The notes: generated from the sequence alone by a model not told the origin. Shown: positions 1 through 8,829, counted from the first letter of the stretch. The stretch: 32,766 bases of DNA from Candidatus Poribacteria bacterium (GCA_022821495.1 JAJEDN010000059.1:1-32766), one strand, 5' to 3'. A program made the numbers and translations.

Positions 1-166
1 ACTCGCATGTATTGGCTTAACCGCCAGCGAGAACTAAACTTTTAGCCCTGCTGCGGGGCTTCGTGGAGAGCGGTGGGTTACCACCCTCTGTGAAGCGAGA
101 AACAAGAACGAAGCACGAGACTTAGGCTTCAAAGAAGCCCAAGTCTTTAGGCTTGGGTAGTTGACA
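1..166 (+). mobile_element. Right end of an IS200/IS605-family (tnpB) element with probable omega-RNA 3' part
   Basis: The first 166 bases contain a series of hairpins and no convincing gene. Visible stems are GGTGG/CCACC at 72-85 with a GTTA loop, GACTTaGGCTTC/GAAGCCcAAGTC at 119-145, and CCCAAGTC/GGCTTGGG at 138-157 with a TTTA loop, followed by TAGTTGACA (158-166). The last hairpin type, with its TTTA loop and adjoining GTTGACA-like end, is typical of the right end of IS200/IS605 and stand-alone tnpB elements, where it also forms the 3' scaffold of the omega-RNA. The two larger stems are mutually exclusive. The tnpB gene would lie before base 1, and the bases after about 166 would act as guide. 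This is recognition by pattern only; no transposase is visible. Confidence 0.55.
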
Positions 167-218
167 TCTGGAGCGTATTCCCCCAATATCAAGTAATTGA
201 GGCTGTCATAGGTTGGAT

Positions 219-2426
219 TTAAGACATGCGGGTGACGTGTTGCACGCCTTTTAGCTGCCGAATCGCTTGCATGACTTTATCGAGCTGCTCAGCCCCTGTA
301 ACATCAATTGTCAAATTATCAGCGGCTGTAGCATCAAGATGGACAGCAGAGGGTTGGAAGGTTCCGCAGCGGATATTCACCTTGTATTGCGCGATAGCAG
401 TCGTGATTTCACCGAGCATTCCGGGACGATCACTACATTCGACGAGGATTTTGACGGGGTAGATATCTAATGGATGGCTCCCGTTTTCGGAAGTCGGTTT
501 TTCGGGCCATTTGACAGTTAAGAGTCGTTCGGGTTCCTCAAGTATACGGATGCATCCGGTTCTATGCACAGAAACCCCGCGTCCACGCGTAAGATAACCA
601 ACGACCTGATCACCGGGGATTGGGTTACAGCATTTCATGATCCGTATCATCCCTAAGTCAATATCGTTTTCAAGTTGGATGGCGAGTGATGCTTCTGACT
701 TATGCTTTGGTTTAACATTATCTGCGAGTTCAGCTTCAGGTTTCGGTGCTTCAGGCTTCAAGAGATTGACGACATGGATAGCGGATTCATCGCCATTGCC
801 AATGCGGACGAAAAGTTCTTCAATATTCTTAAGCTTGAGTTGCTTGGCGATGTCGAGTAATTTGGGTGAATTGAGATAATCACGTACGTTAACATAGAAG
901 ACGCGTAATTCTGCTGCGAGAAATTTCTTACCTAATTCCAGGGCATCCGCCCTATCCTTTTCTCGGAACCATTGCCTAATTTTACCCCGCGCCGTAGCCG
1001 TTTTCACATACGGTAACCAGCTTCGACTCGGTTTTCCATTGGCTTGTGTCCGAATATTGACTTGGTCTCCATTCTCAAGTACCCGTCGGATGGGTGCGAC
1101 GGAACCGTTTACTTCTGCGCCGACACATGTATGCCCAACATCCGTATGAATTTTATAGGCGAAATCAATAACAGTTGCCCCTGCCGGTAGCCTAAAGAGA
1201 TCCCCTTTTGGCGAAAAGACGTACACTTCATCCTGAAAGAGTTCCAACTTCATCGATTCTAAAAATTGATGCGGACTGTCCTGTGTCTCCTGTATGTCTT
1301 CCAATATTTGCTTATAACTCGCGAAAATGGAGCGTCCTTGTTTGCCTATCGGCACCCCTTCCTTATAACTCCAATGCGCGGCGATACCGTCCTCAGCGAC
1401 TTTATGCATCTGATAACTGCGGATCTGGACTTCAACAGGTTTGCCGTCATCTAAAATCGTGGTATGGAGTGACTGATACCCGTTTTTCTTAGGTTGACCG
1501 ATCCAATCACGAAGCCTGTCGGGATGGTAACTCCATTGATGGTGGAGCGCGCCGAGTGCGGTATAACAATCAGCATCGGTTTTAACAAGGACTCGAAGAC
1601 CAACGAGGTCCCGGATTTCGCTGAAAGGGGTTCCTTTCTGTTGCATTTTCTGGTAGATACTATAGATATGCTTCGTTCTCCCATGAACATCGGCGTAGAC
1701 ATCCCGTTTTTCAAGGACTTGACGGATCTCCTTCACCATTTTCTCACAGTAAGCTTCGCGTTCAGCGAGCTTCTGGTTCAGCAGTTCGGCAATTTTCCGA
1801 TATTCATCGGGATAGAGGTACTTAAACGCCAAATCTTCGAGTCGGTTCATAATACGCCAAATCCCCAATCGGTGTGCGATCGGGGCGTAAATCTCCAATG
1901 TCTCCTTTGCAATGCGTTGACATTTCTCACTGGAAAGGAAGTTCAGCGTCTGCATGTTATGAAGTCGATCAGCGAGTTTAATGAGGATGACCCGCATATC
2001 TTCTGCTGTTGCTAAGAGGAGTTTTCGGTAGGTTTCTGCTTGGCGTTTTCGATGGACGCGCTCCTCAACTGTGATTGTTGTACCAGAAGCAGCGGAGGTA
2101 ACGCTCGGTCTATATTGCCCAATCTTTGTGACACCTTCAACAAGATTTGCGATGTTAGCACCAAACCGCACCTGCAGTTCTTCGCGGGCGATGCCAGTAT
2201 CTTCGAGGACATCATGCATGAGCCCGGCGCAGATTGTATGGGTATCTAAGCGTAGTTCGGTGAGTATTTCAGCGGTTTCGACACAATGCGTAAAATAGGG
2301 TTCACCAGATTTCCGTTTTTGCCCTTTATGTGCCTCTCGCGCGAAACGGTAGCAACGCTCAAGGAGTTCAACCTCTGCGTCGGGATTATATGCTTGAATC
2401 TGGTTGATTAGGGATTTGACACTCAT
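219..2426 (-). CDS. rel: Bifunctional (p)ppGpp synthetase/hydrolase, RelA/SpoT family
   Basis: A 735-residue long RSH enzyme that makes and degrades the stringent-response alarmone (p)ppGpp in the cytoplasm. The order is HD hydrolase (about 25-200; H47, H71-D72, E75-D76 and the DRLHN motif at 152-156), synthetase (about 240-340; YQSLHTT at 316-322), TGS (about 398-460) and a C-terminal ACT domain (about 660-733). The hydrolase metal-binding residues are intact, so it should be bifunctional. The synthetase motif that is usually RxKD reads RLRD (303-306), a Lys-to-Arg change. The HD domain also has a somewhat long Ser/Thr-rich loop near 105-120. The start overlaps the end of recJ by 41 bp, with GGGAG about 10 nt upstream of the ATG, which suggests translational coupling. 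The recJ-rel proximity resembles the recJ-apt-rel order of Gram-positives, without apt. Confidence 0.96.
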   Translation of the reverse strand: MSVKSLINQIQAYNPDAEVELLERCYRFAREAHKGQKRKSGEPYFTHCVETAEILTELRLDTHTICAGLMHDVLEDTGIAREELQVRFGANIANLVEGVTKIGQYRPSVTSAASGTTITVEERVHRKRQAETYRKLLLATAEDMRVILIKLADRLHNMQTLNFLSSEKCQRIAKETLEIYAPIAHRLGIWRIMNRLEDLAFKYLYPDEYRKIAELLNQKLAEREAYCEKMVKEIRQVLEKRDVYADVHGRTKHIYSIYQKMQQKGTPFSEIRDLVGLRVLVKTDADCYTALGALHHQWSYHPDRLRDWIGQPKKNGYQSLHTTILDDGKPVEVQIRSYQMHKVAEDGIAAHWSYKEGVPIGKQGRSIFASYKQILEDIQETQDSPHQFLESMKLELFQDEVYVFSPKGDLFRLPAGATVIDFAYKIHTDVGHTCVGAEVNGSVAPIRRVLENGDQVNIRTQANGKPSRSWLPYVKTATARGKIRQWFREKDRADALELGKKFLAAELRVFYVNVRDYLNSPKLLDIAKQLKLKNIEELFVRIGNGDESAIHVVNLLKPEAPKPEAELADNVKPKHKSEASLAIQLENDIDLGMIRIMKCCNPIPGDQVVGYLTRGRGVSVHRTGCIRILEEPERLLTVKWPEKPTSENGSHPLDIYPVKILVECSDRPGMLGEITTAIAQYKVNIRCGTFQPSAVHLDATAADNLTIDVTGAEQLDKVMQAIRQLKGVQHVTRMS

Positions 2427-4962
2427 TTTTCACGCGCTCCCACATAGATTCAATATTTTCTTTCAACTGAAACTCAATGAAAGAAGGGCTTGTCTGCTTG
2501 ATCCATTGCCCTCTCACGTAAGTTGGCGAACGAGATAAATCACTTTTCTGAGCAGGACGGAGTTTCACAAGCCTGTGTCCTGATTCCGCATACCGCTCAA
2601 TAAACGCCAATTCTTCAAAGATAGTAAGTCCGGTTTCAACTGTCGCAGGAGGTCCTAGTGCGCCATTTAACATTGCCGTTTCAGGGTATCCGTCCGCTCC
2701 ATTTGACTGTATGGTTTTACGTATCCCACCGTACAATTGCTGTAATTCGGCTTTTTCGGGATATTTTTTGGCGACCCAATTTTGCATCTCCGTTCCGTCT
2801 GCATCGCCGTAGATGAGATGCAGGCAGGAGGTTTCTTTTGTTGCGAAAGCGGGTACGCATCGCTTGAAAAAGAGGTCTGGACTCGGCGTGAGATGGCAAA
2901 AGACAACATGCTTTACGAAAGGAAATCCTTTGTGCCTTGATAGACTACGACTTGAGGCGATTGTCCTGAGTTCGCCATGCGCCAATTGCTGCAATAAGGT
3001 TGCTTCCTCTTCAGCGGATGTTGTCTCATCGTGCCGCACAATCCCCTCGATGCTCTCTGGTAGGAGCCTTGTGAGCAAAAAGTCGAGCATTTCGTTATTC
3101 TGTACATAAATTATACACGATTCTTCTCGTTGAAGCAACTTTAAAAGATAGTCTTTTTTCTTCGTATTCCGCCTGTCGGCAATCTTTACAGAGGATTCAT
3201 CATCAAGTCTGGGAAAAACATCCCAGTTCATGTCCCTGCCTTCAGCGTGTATCTCCCAATCTTTAAGGATAAGTTGTACGGATTGGGTCCCTTGCCACTC
3301 GTTGATCTGTGGTGAAAAGGCGACATCGAGTGAGACATTGGCACGATTGAAGGTAACGAGTTGATCACCAGCCCCCCATGCGATGGCGCAGTGTCGCACG
3401 TCGCCATCGTTGACGAACATTTTTAAGTGTTTTCCATCGCTCATAGTTCTGGGTGTGCCGTTAGCAACTTTGACACGCCGTTTGCCAAAAAGCGGCGCCG
3501 GATTTTTTTGTCCGAAAGGTTCAAACTGTTCGAGTTCCCTTAGTGTGTCTAACGTTAAAAGCGAGAAGTGCGTTTCAAACTCAAGGTCCAGCTTCGGTTG
3601 GAGTGCTTCTCCTGTCAAATGTTCAGAGGCGTATTCGTTGAAGGTTTGGCTGAATTGAGGGATGTTCCTTGTTTTGATTGTTAGTCCGGCGGCGGCTGCG
3701 TGTCCACCGTGTTTCACCAGCAAATCTGTGCAGGCGACAAGACTATCGGCGAGGTTCATACCTTCAATACAACGTCCGGACCCCGTCGCTTCATCACCGT
3801 TAACCGCGAGAACAATGGCAGGCTTGTAATAAGTCTCTTTCAAACGGGAGGCAACAATACCAACGACACCTTGTGCCTTTGCGTCCCATCTGTCACTGGC
3901 GACAACAATCCCAACGGTGTCATCGTCGACCTCTCTTTCAATTATCTCCATCGCTTGATCTTGGATTTGTCTTTCCAATTCTTGCCGTTTCTGATTTGCC
4001 TGATTGAGTTGGAAGGCGATCCGAGTTGCGACATCCTCAGAATCGGCGGTGAGTAGCTCAACTGCGGTGTCTGCGGTGTCTATGCGTCCGATGGCGTTGA
4101 TGCGGGGTGCCAATTTAAAAGAGATAGCGTACCCATCAACGGGCGCATCAATTTTATGACCGGCTGCTTCGCACAAAGCATGAATGCCCGGACGTCCGCG
4201 TTTATTAAGTTCCGCTAATCCTAAGCGGCTCAAAATGCGGTTCTCTCCAGTTAAGGACGCCATGTCCCCGACGGTACCCAACGCTACCAAATCAAGCAGA
4301 GACTCCAGAAATTCCGTATCATCTACCAAGCCCTGTGCCAACTTGAAAGCTAAACCGACACCAGCAAGTTCGGTATAAGGATATTCATTCCCTGGCACCT
4401 TAGGGGAAATCAACGCGTGTGCGGGTGGCTGTTCTTCCTCGGGTTGGTGGTGGTCGGTGATAATAACATCTATACCGAGTTGATTGGCTAATTTTACCTC
4501 ATTAACCGAGTTGATACCACAATCTACAGTAATTAGTAATTTTGCATTGTTTTCTTCGTGGATTGTTCTTACTGTATCCTCACTTAGCCCGTAGCCTTCA
4601 TCAAATCGATTCGGGATATAGTAGTCAGCAGGGACATCCATCTGACGAAATGTGTGGAGCAGTAGCGCAGTTGCGGTGGTGCCATCGGTATCATAATCAC
4701 CGTAAACACAAATTTTCTCACCGCGCGAGATCGCCGTGTGTATCCTCTCCACGGCTTTGTCCATATCGGCTAATCTAAAAGGGGAGTGAAGTTGATCAAA
4801 AGTGGGGTAAAGGTAGGCATTCGCTTCGGTAGCAGTCGTTATCCCGCGATTGATTAGCAGTCGCGCAGCAAACGGAGAAACCCCCACCTCGGCTGCCAAT
4901 GCTAAACTACTATCAATATCTGTATTCCTGAACCGCCACTTCTTGCGGGGGGGGCTTTTCAT
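2386..4962 (-). CDS. recJ: Single-stranded-DNA-specific exonuclease RecJ
   Basis: An 858-residue 5'-3' ssDNA exonuclease of the DHH superfamily, acting in RecF-pathway recombination and repair. The DHH catalytic motifs are visible: DYDTDG at 89-94, TVDCG at 145-149 and TDHH at 169-172. The DHHA1 domain has GGHAAAAG at 419-426, and an OB-type nucleic-acid-binding region follows at about 455-575. A further C-terminal region of about 280 residues makes it longer than the 577-residue E. coli enzyme and similar in size to Gram-positive RecJ with its extra C-terminal domain. The ATG at 4962 has AGGAG about 6 nt upstream. A promoter lies at 5047-5076. It is the first gene of a two-gene operon with rel. 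Confidence 0.96.
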   Translation of the reverse strand: MKSPPRKKWRFRNTDIDSSLALAAEVGVSPFAARLLINRGITTATEANAYLYPTFDQLHSPFRLADMDKAVERIHTAISRGEKICVYGDYDTDGTTATALLLHTFRQMDVPADYYIPNRFDEGYGLSEDTVRTIHEENNAKLLITVDCGINSVNEVKLANQLGIDVIITDHHQPEEEQPPAHALISPKVPGNEYPYTELAGVGLAFKLAQGLVDDTEFLESLLDLVALGTVGDMASLTGENRILSRLGLAELNKRGRPGIHALCEAAGHKIDAPVDGYAISFKLAPRINAIGRIDTADTAVELLTADSEDVATRIAFQLNQANQKRQELERQIQDQAMEIIEREVDDDTVGIVVASDRWDAKAQGVVGIVASRLKETYYKPAIVLAVNGDEATGSGRCIEGMNLADSLVACTDLLVKHGGHAAAAGLTIKTRNIPQFSQTFNEYASEHLTGEALQPKLDLEFETHFSLLTLDTLRELEQFEPFGQKNPAPLFGKRRVKVANGTPRTMSDGKHLKMFVNDGDVRHCAIAWGAGDQLVTFNRANVSLDVAFSPQINEWQGTQSVQLILKDWEIHAEGRDMNWDVFPRLDDESSVKIADRRNTKKKDYLLKLLQREESCIIYVQNNEMLDFLLTRLLPESIEGIVRHDETTSAEEEATLLQQLAHGELRTIASSRSLSRHKGFPFVKHVVFCHLTPSPDLFFKRCVPAFATKETSCLHLIYGDADGTEMQNWVAKKYPEKAELQQLYGGIRKTIQSNGADGYPETAMLNGALGPPATVETGLTIFEELAFIERYAESGHRLVKLRPAQKSDLSRSPTYVRGQWIKQTSPSFIEFQLKENIESMWERVKNECQIPNQPDSSI

Positions 4963-5046
4963 ACTGCTCCTACTGGTGTTGAGACGGAAAACCCGCGTTT
5001 TGCAATACAGCGGGACTTGTAAGCGACACTTTTTTCGATTATTGAC

Positions 5047-5076
5047 ATACTAACACAAAACTTTAGGATTTGTCAA
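5047..5076 (-). promoter_or_regulatory. Sigma70-like promoter of recJ-rel
   Basis: On the minus strand TTGACA (5076-5071) is followed after 18 nt by TAGTAT (5052-5047). The predicted transcription start near 5040 gives a leader of about 78 nt to the recJ ATG. Found by eye only. Confidence 0.6.
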
Positions 5077-5148
5077 ATATTTTGCGATGTCGTCCAATTT
5101 TCCGTTTATCGGTAGGAGTTTTAAGTGCGATGATCTATGAGTAATGCG

Positions 5149-5277
5149 TTAATCTGAGAAATGCCAATCTTCTTTCCCAATCGGGATATTGAAGGCAGCG
5201 CGTTGGACTTGCATGGTTACCTTCATCCACGGCCATGTGAGTCTCTCTTCCTGAAACGACTGAGGTCTGAAGCACAT
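5149..5277 (-). CDS. Possible 42-residue protein coupled to the upstream LamG gene
   Basis: The ATG overlaps the stop codon of the LamG gene as TAATG, with GAGGAG about 12 nt upstream, the arrangement expected for translational coupling. The frame runs 42 codons to a TAA. The product starts MCFRPQSFQEERLTWPW and ends GKEDWHFSD; it has no signal peptide, membrane segment or domain I recognise. It could be a genuine small protein, a frameshifted tail of the LamG gene, or chance. Its Trp-rich, ordered-looking composition and the coupling are the only arguments for it. Confidence 0.3.
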   Translation of the reverse strand: MCFRPQSFQEERLTWPWMKVTMQVQRAAFNIPIGKEDWHFSD

Positions 5278-6914
5278 TACTTGTTGTTCTCCTCTGGAAC
5301 CTCAAAACTTTCTCGGGTCCGCATGTCATACCCTCTTGCTCCGGGGGGTGGTTCAATGGAAAATCGGGAGTCAGGAATAGGTTCGTTAATCCGAATGTTT
5401 GTGAATTGCATCGTTGTGGTCGTGATGTCGGTTTTCGTGCCGGTCTTCATATCGGTTATAGTCGTAACCCACTTGCCAGATTCTGGGAACCAGAGATCGG
5501 GTGCGGCCTCTTTGAACTTGAAATCCTTTATCACGGTAAACATTGGTTGAGCAAACATATAACGTACGGGTCGGTAGCTTTTCTTTGGGTTCAGCCACAA
5601 TTCTATTGTGATCCCAAACATCTTCCCTGTAAGATGATAGACATCACTGTCGTTAAAGCGCACCTCTTTAATGCTTTCAACATCAAGCCCATCAATAAGC
5701 ATTACGAGAGAATCTTCTCCACCACTAAGGTCCCATCCCCAGAAGCGTGGATCATCAGATGGGTCATCGACAATTTCGCTTCTGCGACTCAGCATAATAC
5801 CGTTAAATGTTTCTCGGAGTCTCTCAAAGGTTTCGCCATCATAAGCGTATTGCTCTGTTCCCGTAATTGGAATGTTCCGGTCAGGATCGTACTGAATAGC
5901 ATCTCGTGTCACGAGGCATCTCATTTTGCGTCCTGAAAACTCGAAAGTCCCCTTCCAGGTGCCACTTGGGGCACGTCCCATCGGTCCATCAGATTCAACA
6001 CTGGTAGTTTTCCGAAGAAAGTCAACACGCCCGCTTTTAAGCAGTCCATCGTAATAGGCAATCCCTTCGCGGATCAGTTGAAGCAGCTCTGCTTCACTTT
6101 TTGCCAGCACAGGCGAGGCTGTTGATGCCTCAATCTTCGCAAGCATCTCAGGATCTATCTCACTGCGGATTAAGGGAATCTGGGAATTTGAACTATCTTC
6201 GTAACGTTGTTTTGATCCTTCATCAAAATGATAGAGTCCTATGGTATCAGTATCTGCGGTGAACGCGTGTGTTGGCACGTCGTAGTTTCCTTTATAGCGA
6301 ACAACGCTGCTGATTCGCAACTCGTCAATGTAGACCCCTGAAGCGAAACGCATTTTGTCCCCCAAAGGTGCTGGCAGATTCGTCAGAGTTGGCATACCGC
6401 CAAGCACAAGCCGATTCTCATTTGGCACTGGCAGTTCGCTCCCTTCACCTCCGCCTGGTAAAATAAGACCATCGCTGCCGATAGCAGCACCGCGGTCGAT
6501 TGTCGCGACATAATGCACCCACTGACGGATCGGCAGACTTTCCATTTTCGTCACCATTGAAGGTTCTTTAGTCCCATTGGAAAGGATACCGAGTCGGGTA
6601 TCCATCACATTATCTCTATCTTCGTCCACAGGCATCCCAGTCATAAAACAGCTGAATCGGTCCGTTTGACCAACGAGAGAAAAGGTGACTTGCTTCGGTA
6701 ACGTCTCGTCTACGTAGATCCACGCTTCAATCGTGAGTTCGCCGGTCAGTTCGGGAAACCAAGGTGCCTCCGTTTGGGCTTTTCCAAGTTTAGGGTTCAA
6801 CTCAAGCCAACCGCCACCTGCAGGAGAGGGTTCGTGCGGTATTGCGAACAATATAATTGGAGTCATTAAAATGCCAATGAGAATTATTAGAAATGTACCT
6901 CTGAGATATTTCAT
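5277..6914 (-). CDS. Secreted LamG/concanavalin A-like domain protein
   Basis: A 545-residue protein with an N-terminal signal peptide (hydrophobic stretch about 6-25, ending LFAIP). A LamG-like jelly-roll follows at about 35-240, seen in the strands LTIEAWIYVDE, the WVHYVATID motif and the closing pattern VYIDELRISSVVRYKG ... IGLYHFDEG. These folds usually bind carbohydrate or form scaffolds on secreted proteins. The C-terminal half (about 260-535) is a beta-rich region I cannot name; its repeated basic/hydrophobic strands recall periplasmic lipoprotein-carrier-like folds, but this is weak. The ATG has AAGGAG 7 nt upstream. It lies 46 bp after the DUF1573 frame on the same strand and probably belongs to one operon with it. 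Confidence 0.8.
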   Translation of the reverse strand: MKYLRGTFLIILIGILMTPIILFAIPHEPSPAGGGWLELNPKLGKAQTEAPWFPELTGELTIEAWIYVDETLPKQVTFSLVGQTDRFSCFMTGMPVDEDRDNVMDTRLGILSNGTKEPSMVTKMESLPIRQWVHYVATIDRGAAIGSDGLILPGGGEGSELPVPNENRLVLGGMPTLTNLPAPLGDKMRFASGVYIDELRISSVVRYKGNYDVPTHAFTADTDTIGLYHFDEGSKQRYEDSSNSQIPLIRSEIDPEMLAKIEASTASPVLAKSEAELLQLIREGIAYYDGLLKSGRVDFLRKTTSVESDGPMGRAPSGTWKGTFEFSGRKMRCLVTRDAIQYDPDRNIPITGTEQYAYDGETFERLRETFNGIMLSRRSEIVDDPSDDPRFWGWDLSGGEDSLVMLIDGLDVESIKEVRFNDSDVYHLTGKMFGITIELWLNPKKSYRPVRYMFAQPMFTVIKDFKFKEAAPDLWFPESGKWVTTITDMKTGTKTDITTTTMQFTNIRINEPIPDSRFSIEPPPGARGYDMRTRESFEVPEENNK

Positions 6915-6960
6915 CGGATAGCTCCTTTTCTGTTTTTAGTGTGTTCGGGCACGAAACACC

Positions 6961-7647
6961 CTACTTTGTGACGAAAGCAAAAATTGGTATCTTGATAACG
7001 GACATCTTTGGGTGGCTCGTCCGAAGTCGAACTTCGCTTTTCAGGATGCCTTTTGTTAAAACCGATGGCAACGTTAGCGTTAATTGATAGTTGTTACTGT
7101 TCTCTTGGCTTTTTACCGTGATTGTTCCGATATCGGTTTCGGCTTTCTCGATCTGGAGCTCAGTGCTCGTCAGATTCTTCAGGACCAATACTTTCGTATT
7201 TTCCTCGCCGGCATTAACTTGTCCAAAGAAAAAACGTTCCGGCACGAGTGTATAGACTTGACTTCCGTCGCCAGATATCGGTAACTTGATGGACCTTATT
7301 TCGCCTTTGTGGTCCATGTATTCAACCGTGAGTTTCTCATTAAACCGTCCTTTGGGCATCTGATCTGTTTCAAAATTCAGTTCAATATCCGCAGTGCGCC
7401 ATGGGTAAACGACGTTGTCACCGCTGAGAACAGGCTGAATCCATTCTTGTGAACTTTTAATATTCTGAATCATCAGAGCCGTTTCACGAGGATTTTTAAG
7501 CCTCACGGTTTTCTTGGGTTGCGATGCGCCGGTACTTTCCACATAAATGTTCTCAGGGACGAAGACGACAGGGAATTCCCTTGCGCGCCCGAAAGAGACA
7601 AAAGTATAGGGACGTTGTGGTGAATCTGTCTGAATATGGACAGTCAT
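6961..7647 (-). CDS. DUF1573-like C-terminal half of an interrupted C39-like/DUF1573 protein
   Basis: Read from the first ATG after the stop this gives 228 residues, but the frame is open back to an in-frame TGA at 7750-7752, and the 34 codons between encode sensible protein (HTVVAKPKTDVIPVGKDA and onward). The product has tandem Ig-like beta-sandwich repeats of DUF1573/ASPM-SPD-2-Hydin type (phrases such as VRLKNPRETALMIQNI and VLVLKNLTSTELQIEKAE). It has no signal peptide of its own, so it would be stranded in the cytoplasm if translated separately. No Shine-Dalgarno sequence precedes ATG 7647. I infer that it was, or still is, the distal part of the gene starting at 8439. It contains no cysteine. 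Confidence 0.7.
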   Translation of the reverse strand: MTVHIQTDSPQRPYTFVSFGRAREFPVVFVPENIYVESTGASQPKKTVRLKNPRETALMIQNIKSSQEWIQPVLSGDNVVYPWRTADIELNFETDQMPKGRFNEKLTVEYMDHKGEIRSIKLPISGDGSQVYTLVPERFFFGQVNAGEENTKVLVLKNLTSTELQIEKAETDIGTITVKSQENSNNYQLTLTLPSVLTKGILKSEVRLRTSHPKMSVIKIPIFAFVTK

Positions 7648-7749
7648 AAAAGAGGTGCTATAGGCTGCAACTGCAGTCGAACCGATACCTAAAACAGCAT
7701 CTTTTCCGACAGGGATGACATCCGTCTTAGGCTTAGCAACAACCGTATG

Positions 7750-8439
7750 TCACGTATTGCCTGCCACAGAGGCGATGCGTATCGGCACATCACCCCGATT
7801 TTTCAGTCGGACAGGAAATTGGTACCCTGCTAAGTCCTGATCGACAGCATCGCGCTGAAGCGTGATTAAAGCATCTAAATCCAGCAACGTGGGAAAAACC
7901 TCCAAAACCGGTTGCTTTTGCTGACGTTGGTTTTCTGAGAGTGTGAGCACACGTCCGGTCCAGCGATCCAAGAAGCGATCTCTGGAGACAACAGTGGCTG
8001 CCTGATATAGCGATCTATTGGGTGTATCAAAGAGACGCACCCACTTTTTATTTCCGTACTCAACGACGATGAAATGTCCAACGGTGGCATCTACTTTTGC
8101 GGGGGTTTTGTCTTCAAACGGAGTCTTGAGATGCGCGATGACTGGCGTTTTAAACTCTCGGAGTTCTTCATAGCTGAGATTGCGTTCTTGCAATTCGAGT
8201 CCGATTTCCTTGGCAGCATCAATAAGATTCGCAAAATCGACGGTATGATGCTCCGCAGCCTGCTCAATGAGCGTGTTTTCGATGTGCGCCAGTGACACTT
8301 GAATGCCTAAGATATTAGCGAGGTGGTAAAGGCTGGTAACATCAGAAGTCTGTTTGTCCTCAGCGGCGAAAGCGAGCGGGAGGACAAGTAGAACGATCAG
8401 AAGGGAAATTAAGACTTTCATGGTTTTCCTTCTACCCAT
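7750..8439 (-). CDS. Secreted C39-peptidase-like domain protein ending in a DUF1573 start, stopped by in-frame TGA
   Basis: A 229-residue product with a signal peptide (hydrophobic core LISLLIVLLVLPLAFA, cleavage near A25/A26). Residues 30-170 fit the peptidase C39-like fold: SLYHLANILGIQVSL, then PVIAHLK, the conserved GHFIVVEYG containing the His, and FDTPNRS. The catalytic Cys expected in a DCG or CGV motif before SLYHL is absent (the sequence is TSDVTSLY), so it is probably not an active peptidase. Residues 185-229 begin a DUF1573 domain (VRLKNRGDVPIRIASVAGNT), cut at TGA where the family often has a cysteine motif. ATG codons at 8439 and 8421 both have purine-rich ribosome sites (GGAG and GAAGG); I kept the upstream one. 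It heads an operon with the next frames. Confidence 0.75.
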   Translation of the reverse strand: MGRRKTMKVLISLLIVLLVLPLAFAAEDKQTSDVTSLYHLANILGIQVSLAHIENTLIEQAAEHHTVDFANLIDAAKEIGLELQERNLSYEELREFKTPVIAHLKTPFEDKTPAKVDATVGHFIVVEYGNKKWVRLFDTPNRSLYQAATVVSRDRFLDRWTGRVLTLSENQRQQKQPVLEVFPTLLDLDALITLQRDAVDQDLAGYQFPVRLKNRGDVPIRIASVAGNT

Positions 8440-8829
8440 TTTTCTTCTCCAAGCGAGATGTGAAACAGCCCGCGTTGTTGCGAATCAGTTGAACATCGCT
8501 TTCTACCATCCGAGTTCTCCATGATTAGTGAATAGTGTTGAAACTGTTTAAATTTAAAACGCTGCTTTACGCTTTATAATTAAAGACCAGTGTTTGATTG
8601 AAAAAGGGTGCATAATTTGGAGAAATTGTCATAAACTGTTGGAAATGTAATTTGACAAAATAAGGTGCATGTGGTATTATTATTGTGTCTTGAATCGCAA
8701 CTCAGCAGACACAGCAAAAAAAATCCGCCATATATGACGATGTTTTTTATGCCTTCTTCATCAAAGCGGCTAACCTCGCCTATTGCGTGAAGTTATTACT
8801 ATAAATTAAGCGGAAAGGAGTTTTTCAAC
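8440..8829. promoter_or_regulatory. Divergent intergenic region between the C39-like gene and the ferredoxin
   Basis: This 390-bp AT-rich region separates divergent transcription units. It holds the clear plus-strand promoter at 8652-8680 and a leader of about 143 nt for the ferredoxin gene, with AAAGGAG near 8814-8820 as ribosome site. On the minus strand a weak TATAAT-like box lies around 8574-8580, without a convincing -35. I see no gene in it. Confidence 0.5.
8652..8680 (+). promoter_or_regulatory. Sigma70-like promoter of the ferredoxin gene
   Basis: TTGACA (8652-8657), a 17-nt spacer and TATTAT (8675-8680). A start near 8687 gives an untranslated leader of about 143 nt before the ATG at 8830. 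Near-consensus, so basal expression should be strong. Confidence 0.7.

Noticed and set aside
1494..2015. A 173-codon plus-strand open frame
   Set aside because: It is antisense to the well-supported rel gene and has no recognisable motif or ribosome site.
7750..7752. General reassignment of TGA to an amino acid in this genome
   Set aside because: TGA ends the 2-hydroxyacid dehydrogenase, subtilase, sigma-factor and LamG genes at natural ends, so it works as a stop codon here.
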